From the NCBI GenBank assembly GCA_023433465.1, contig JAEZCR010000107.1, forward strand, positions 1-15,737: a stretch of 15,737 bases of DNA, given 5' to 3'. Below are positions 13,041-15,737 of the stretch, piece by piece. The notes beneath the pieces were generated by a model. That model did no database searches, was not told the DNA's origin, and saw nothing but the letters and a program-made list of their open reading frames with translations. The DNA is from Pseudomonadota bacterium (lineage in GTDB: Bacteria > Pseudomonadota > Gammaproteobacteria > Steroidobacterales > Steroidobacteraceae). Numbering within the stretch: the stretch's first letter is position 1; every line of letters begins with the position of its first letter. A program made the position numbers and the translations under genes.

Positions 13041-14270
13041 GTGCTCGAGGTGATGGATCGCCTGCGCGAGCGCGCCGCGTCGGTGCCGGGCATCGCGCTC
13101 TTTCTGCAGCCCGTACAGGAACTGACCATCGAAGACCGCGTGAGCCGCACGCAATACCAGTTCAGTCTCACCAGTCCCGACCAGGCCGAGCTCGAGCAGT
13201 GGACCCATCGGTTCGTCTCGCATCTGCGCGAGTCGCCGGCGCTCACCGACGTGGCCAGCGACCTGCAGAGCGAAGGATTGCAGGCCTTCCTGGAAATCGA
13301 TCGCGCGGCGGCCGCGCGCCTCGGCATTTCCGTCGCCGCGATCGCCGATGCCTTGTACGACGCCTTCGGACAGCGGCAGATCTCCACGATCTTCACGCAG
13401 GCCAACCAGTATCGCGTGGTGCTCGAGACCCGCCAGGATTTCCAGCTCGGGCCCGAGGCGATCGAGCGTATCCGCGTGGCGACGGAGTCCGGCGAACCCG
13501 CGCCCCTATCTACCGTGGCGCGCCTGGTGGAGCGGCCGGCTCCGCTCGTCATCAACCATCTCGGCCAGTTTCCCGCCGTGACCGTGTCCTTCAACCTGGC
13601 GAGCGGCTCGTCGCTCGGCGCGGCCCTGTCCGCCATCGAGGAGGCGCGCGAGGAGCTGGCGCCGCCCGCGAGCCTGGAGCTGCGTCTGCAGGGCGCGTCC
13701 GAGGCGTTCCATAATTCGCTGTCCAGCACGTTGTGGCTGATCCTCGCCGCCGTGGTCACGATGTACATCGTGCTCGGCGTGCTCTACGAGAGTTTCATCC
13801 ACCCGGTGACGATTCTCTCCACCCTGCCTTCGGCCACCATCGGCGCATTGCTGGCGCTGCTGCTCGCGGACCGTGGCCTCGATCTCATCGCGGTGATCGG
13901 CATCGTGCTGCTGATCGGCCTCGTGAAGAAGAACGCGATCATGATGATCGACTTCGCGCTCGAGGCGGAACGCGAACAGGGACTCGCGCCGCGCGAGGCG
14001 ATCCGGCAGGCCGCGCTGCTGCGCTTCCGTCCGATCCTCATGACGACGCTGGCCGCGCTGTTCGGCGCCATCCCGCTGATGTTCGCGTCCGGTTCCGGCG
14101 CCGAGCTGCGCCAGCCGCTGGGCATCGTGATGGTGGGCGGTCTGCTCGTGAGCCAGGTGCTCACGTTGTTCACGACGCCCGTCATCTATCTGTTCTTCGA
14201 CCGGCTCACGCGCCGGCGCGCGCGGGACGACGCCCAGGCGGGCGACGTACGCGAGGAGGGCGCGCGGTGA
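13041..14270 (+). CDS. mdtB: MdtB-like RND permease, C-terminal part after the TAG
   Basis: Conserved sequence resumes at 12951, but the first in-frame start codon is GTG 13041 (ATG at 13053). Neither has a convincing ribosome binding site, so independent translation is doubtful. The part contains the second porter domain (LFLQPVQELTIEDRVSRTQY, ANQYRVVLETRQDF) and TM8-TM12, including MYIVLGVLYESFIHP, LLIGLVKKNAIMMIDFALEAE, LLRFRPILMTTLAALFGAIP and GGLLVSQVLTLFTTPVIYL. These are highly conserved MdtB segments without damage. The TGA at 14268-14270 overlaps the GTG start of the next gene. Confidence 0.6.
   Translation: MLEVMDRLRERAASVPGIALFLQPVQELTIEDRVSRTQYQFSLTSPDQAELEQWTHRFVSHLRESPALTDVASDLQSEGLQAFLEIDRAAAARLGISVAAIADALYDAFGQRQISTIFTQANQYRVVLETRQDFQLGPEAIERIRVATESGEPAPLSTVARLVERPAPLVINHLGQFPAVTVSFNLASGSSLGAALSAIEEAREELAPPASLELRLQGASEAFHNSLSSTLWLILAAVVTMYIVLGVLYESFIHPVTILSTLPSATIGALLALLLADRGLDLIAVIGIVLLIGLVKKNAIMMIDFALEAEREQGLAPREAIRQAALLRFRPILMTTLAALFGAIPLMFASGSGAELRQPLGIVMVGGLLVSQVLTLFTTPVIYLFFDRLTRRRARDDAQAGDVREEGAR
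14253..14260 (+). promoter_or_regulatory. Strong ribosome binding site for the mdtC-like gene
   Basis: GAGGAGGG lies 6 nt before the GTG at 14267, one of the few textbook Shine-Dalgarno sequences in the window. It decides the GTG as the start of the mdtC-like gene and would permit its translation even if ribosomes stop early in the interrupted mdtB-like gene. Confidence 0.75.
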
Positions 14271-15737
14271 GTTTCACGCGGATGTTCATCGAACGTCCCG
14301 TGGCCAGTGTCCTGCTGGCCGTCGCGATCCTGCTCGCGGGACTGCTCGCGTTGCGGCAGCTTCCCGTGGCGCCGCTGCCGCAGGTGGACTATCCCTCCAT
14401 CCAGGTGCAGGCGCGCATGCCGGGCGCCAGCCCGGAGTCCATGGCGGCAACCGTCGCGACGCCGCTGGAACGCGCGCTCGGCACGATCTCCGGAATCACG
14501 GAGATCCAGTCCGTCAGCATCCAGGGTCAAACTACCGTCAACCTGCGTTTCGCGCTGGACCGCAACGTCGACGAGGCCGCGCGCGAAGTGCAGGCCGCGA
14601 TCAACGCCGCGCGCTCCCAGCTTCCGAGCGGCATGCCGGGCATGCCCAGCTACCGCAAGGTGAATCCGACGCAGGCGCCGATCATGGCGCTGGCGCTGAG
14701 TTCGGAGCGGCTCTCTCCGGGGCAATTGTTCGACGTGGCCTCCACCATCATCGCGCAGAAGGTCTCGCAGATCCCGGGCGTGGGATCCGTGGACGTCGGC
14801 GGCAGCTCGTTGCCCGCGGTGCGTGTGTCGCTCGACCCGAACGCGCTCAATCATCACGGCATCTCGCTCGACGAGGTTGGCAACGCCATCCGCGCCGCCA
14901 ATACGCAGCGGCCGCTGGGCGCGGTGGCCGATGATTCGCGCACCTGGCAGATCGAAGCGAGCCTGCAGCTGCGCACCGCCGAGGAGTACCGGCCGCTGAT
15001 CGTCGCGTGGCGAGACGGCCGACCGGTGCGGCTCGGAGACGTCGCGACGGTGACCGAAGGCACCGAGAACCGGTACGCCTCGGGTTTTCACAACGATCGC
15101 GACGCGGTGATCGTGACCGTGAGCCGGCAGCCGCAGGCGAACATCATCGAAACGGTGGATGCGATCCACGCGCAGATGGAGACGCTGCGCGCGCTGCTGC
15201 CCGCGGGTGTGGACATGACGGTCGCGATGGATCGCTCGCCGGTCATCCGCGCGACGCTGCGCGAGGCGGAGCTCACGCTGGTCATCGCGGTCGTGCTCGT
15301 GGTGCTCGTGGTGCTGGCGTTCCTCGGCAACTGGCGTGCGGCGTTGCTGCCGACGCTGGCCATTCCGGTGGTGCTGTTCGGCGCGCTCGCCATCATCTGG
15401 CTGGCAGGGTTCTCCCTCAACAACCTGTCGCTTACCGCGCTCATCGTCGCCGCGATACTCGTGGTCGACGACGCGATCGTGGTGATCGAGAACATCTCGC
15501 GGCACATCGAAGACGGCGTGCCGCCTTTCGAGGCCGCGCGCCGTGGCGCCGGCGAAGTGGGCGCGACGTTGTTGTCGATGAACGTCGCGCTGGCTGTCGT
15601 GTTCGTGTCGATCCTGTTCCTCGACGATTTCGTCGAGCGCCTGTTCCGCGAGTTCTCGCTGACGCTGGTCGCGGCGATGGCCGTGTCGCTGGTCATCTGC
15701 CTGAGTCTCACGCCCGCGTTGAGCGCGCGCGTGCTGC
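14267..15737 (+). CDS. mdtC: RND efflux permease, MdtC-like (cut by window end)
   Basis: The first 490 residues of a second RND permease, open to the right edge. The GTG start overlaps the previous TGA (GTGA). After VSFTRMFIERPVASVLLAVA (TM1) come LPQVDYPSIQVQARMPGASPE, the LPSGMPGMPSYRKVNPTQAP segment typical of MdtC, VPGVG-like IPGVGSVDVGGSSLPAVRV, and the TM2-TM6 block. The proton-relay pair is D401/D402 in VVDDAIV, at the same numbers as in the mdtB-like gene. The TM4-TM5 surroundings depart from the usual MdtC pattern: TALIVAAILVVDD where relatives have MALTIATGFVVDD, and SILFLDDFVERLF where they have PLLLMGGLPGRLF. It probably forms a pump with the mdtA- and mdtB-like products. Frame and family are clear; the C-terminal half lies outside the window. 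Confidence 0.92.
   Translation, partial: MSFTRMFIERPVASVLLAVAILLAGLLALRQLPVAPLPQVDYPSIQVQARMPGASPESMAATVATPLERALGTISGITEIQSVSIQGQTTVNLRFALDRNVDEAAREVQAAINAARSQLPSGMPGMPSYRKVNPTQAPIMALALSSERLSPGQLFDVASTIIAQKVSQIPGVGSVDVGGSSLPAVRVSLDPNALNHHGISLDEVGNAIRAANTQRPLGAVADDSRTWQIEASLQLRTAEEYRPLIVAWRDGRPVRLGDVATVTEGTENRYASGFHNDRDAVIVTVSRQPQANIIETVDAIHAQMETLRALLPAGVDMTVAMDRSPVIRATLREAELTLVIAVVLVVLVVLAFLGNWRAALLPTLAIPVVLFGALAIIWLAGFSLNNLSLTALIVAAILVVDDAIVVIENISRHIEDGVPPFEAARRGAGEVGATLLSMNVALAVVFVSILFLDDFVERLFREFSLTLVAAMAVSLVICLSLTPALSARVL

Larger units (their letters stand above)
11178..14270 (+). pseudogene. mdtB: mdtB-like RND permease gene interrupted by one in-frame TAG
   Basis: The whole locus reads as one MdtB-like inner-membrane RND pump of about 1030 aa except for a TAG at 12948-12950 (codon 591). 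The frame is the same before and after, there is no indel, and conserved sequence continues directly: DDPDVATL, stop, SFIGVDGTNP. E. coli MdtB, as I recall it, has a Thr/Ser at this place, and a Ser TCG needs a single C-to-A change to give TAG. The break falls in the second periplasmic domain after TM7, so neither half is a natural unit. Possible readings are a recent nonsense mutation, a sequencing or assembly error, or suppression. Because the rest of the gene shows no decay, the change must be recent or not real. The N- and C-terminal parts are also listed separately. Confidence 0.8.

Noticed and set aside
12900..13060. Frameshift or insertion as the cause of the break in the mdtB-like gene
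   Set aside because: Frames on both sides are identical and no residue is missing against the family pattern; only one codon is affected.
14186..15505. 439-codon minus-strand open frame opposite the mdtC-like gene
   Set aside because: It is a GC-driven shadow of a gene with unmistakable RND motifs; its composition is low-complexity His/Arg/Asp. The same applies to long shadow frames opposite the mdtA- and mdtB-like genes and over the methyltransferase gene.
1..15737. CRISPR array, tRNA/rRNA genes, insertion sequence, integrase, toxin-antitoxin or defence system
   Set aside because: I looked on both strands and found no regular direct repeats, no tRNA-like cloverleaf with TTCGANTC-type arm, no transposase or integrase motifs, and no defence gene signatures.

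Overview
The window is GC-rich chromosomal DNA from a proteobacterium, most likely a gammaproteobacterium. The CCA-adding enzyme aligns almost end to end with the HD-domain type of E. coli. cca and uppP are adjacent, as I recall them being in enterobacteria. The efflux operon has the MdtABC layout. I cannot place the genus; the repeat families and codon use would fit the Xanthomonadales/Steroidobacter side, which is inference only.

Layout. A short palindromic repeat (1-70) is followed by a divergent pair: a pteridine-reductase-type SDR on the minus strand and a MidA/NDUFAF7-type methyltransferase on the plus strand. A second repeat type sits on the methyltransferase stop. Next come a small helix-turn-helix protein and, converging on it, a LytTR response regulator preceded by its LytS/AlgZ-type histidine kinase (minus strand, ATGA overlap). 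After a 282-bp intergenic stretch, uppP and cca form a minus-strand pair. The plus-strand series then runs: a lipoprotein aminopeptidase whose start codon is only 6 bp from that of cca, a copy of the first repeat that writes the end of the aminopeptidase, an unrecognised protein with a degenerate zincin-like motif, a secreted GH5-type glycosidase, and an MdtABC-like RND efflux operon running off the right edge.

The most notable points are these. (1) The mdtB-like gene is full length and in frame except for one TAG at codon 591, between TM7 and the second periplasmic domain; the reading frame resumes directly with normal family sequence. (2) Two families of REP/REPIN-like palindromes are present, and every recognisable copy starts within 3 nt of a stop codon or contains it; one copy supplies the last residues and stop of the aminopeptidase. 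(3) Two divergent gene pairs have start codons only a few bases apart, one of them inside a 12-bp palindrome.

I found no CRISPR array, tRNA, rRNA, integrase, transposase or obvious new multi-gene system. Apart from the repeats and the interrupted pump gene, the content is ordinary housekeeping, signalling and efflux.
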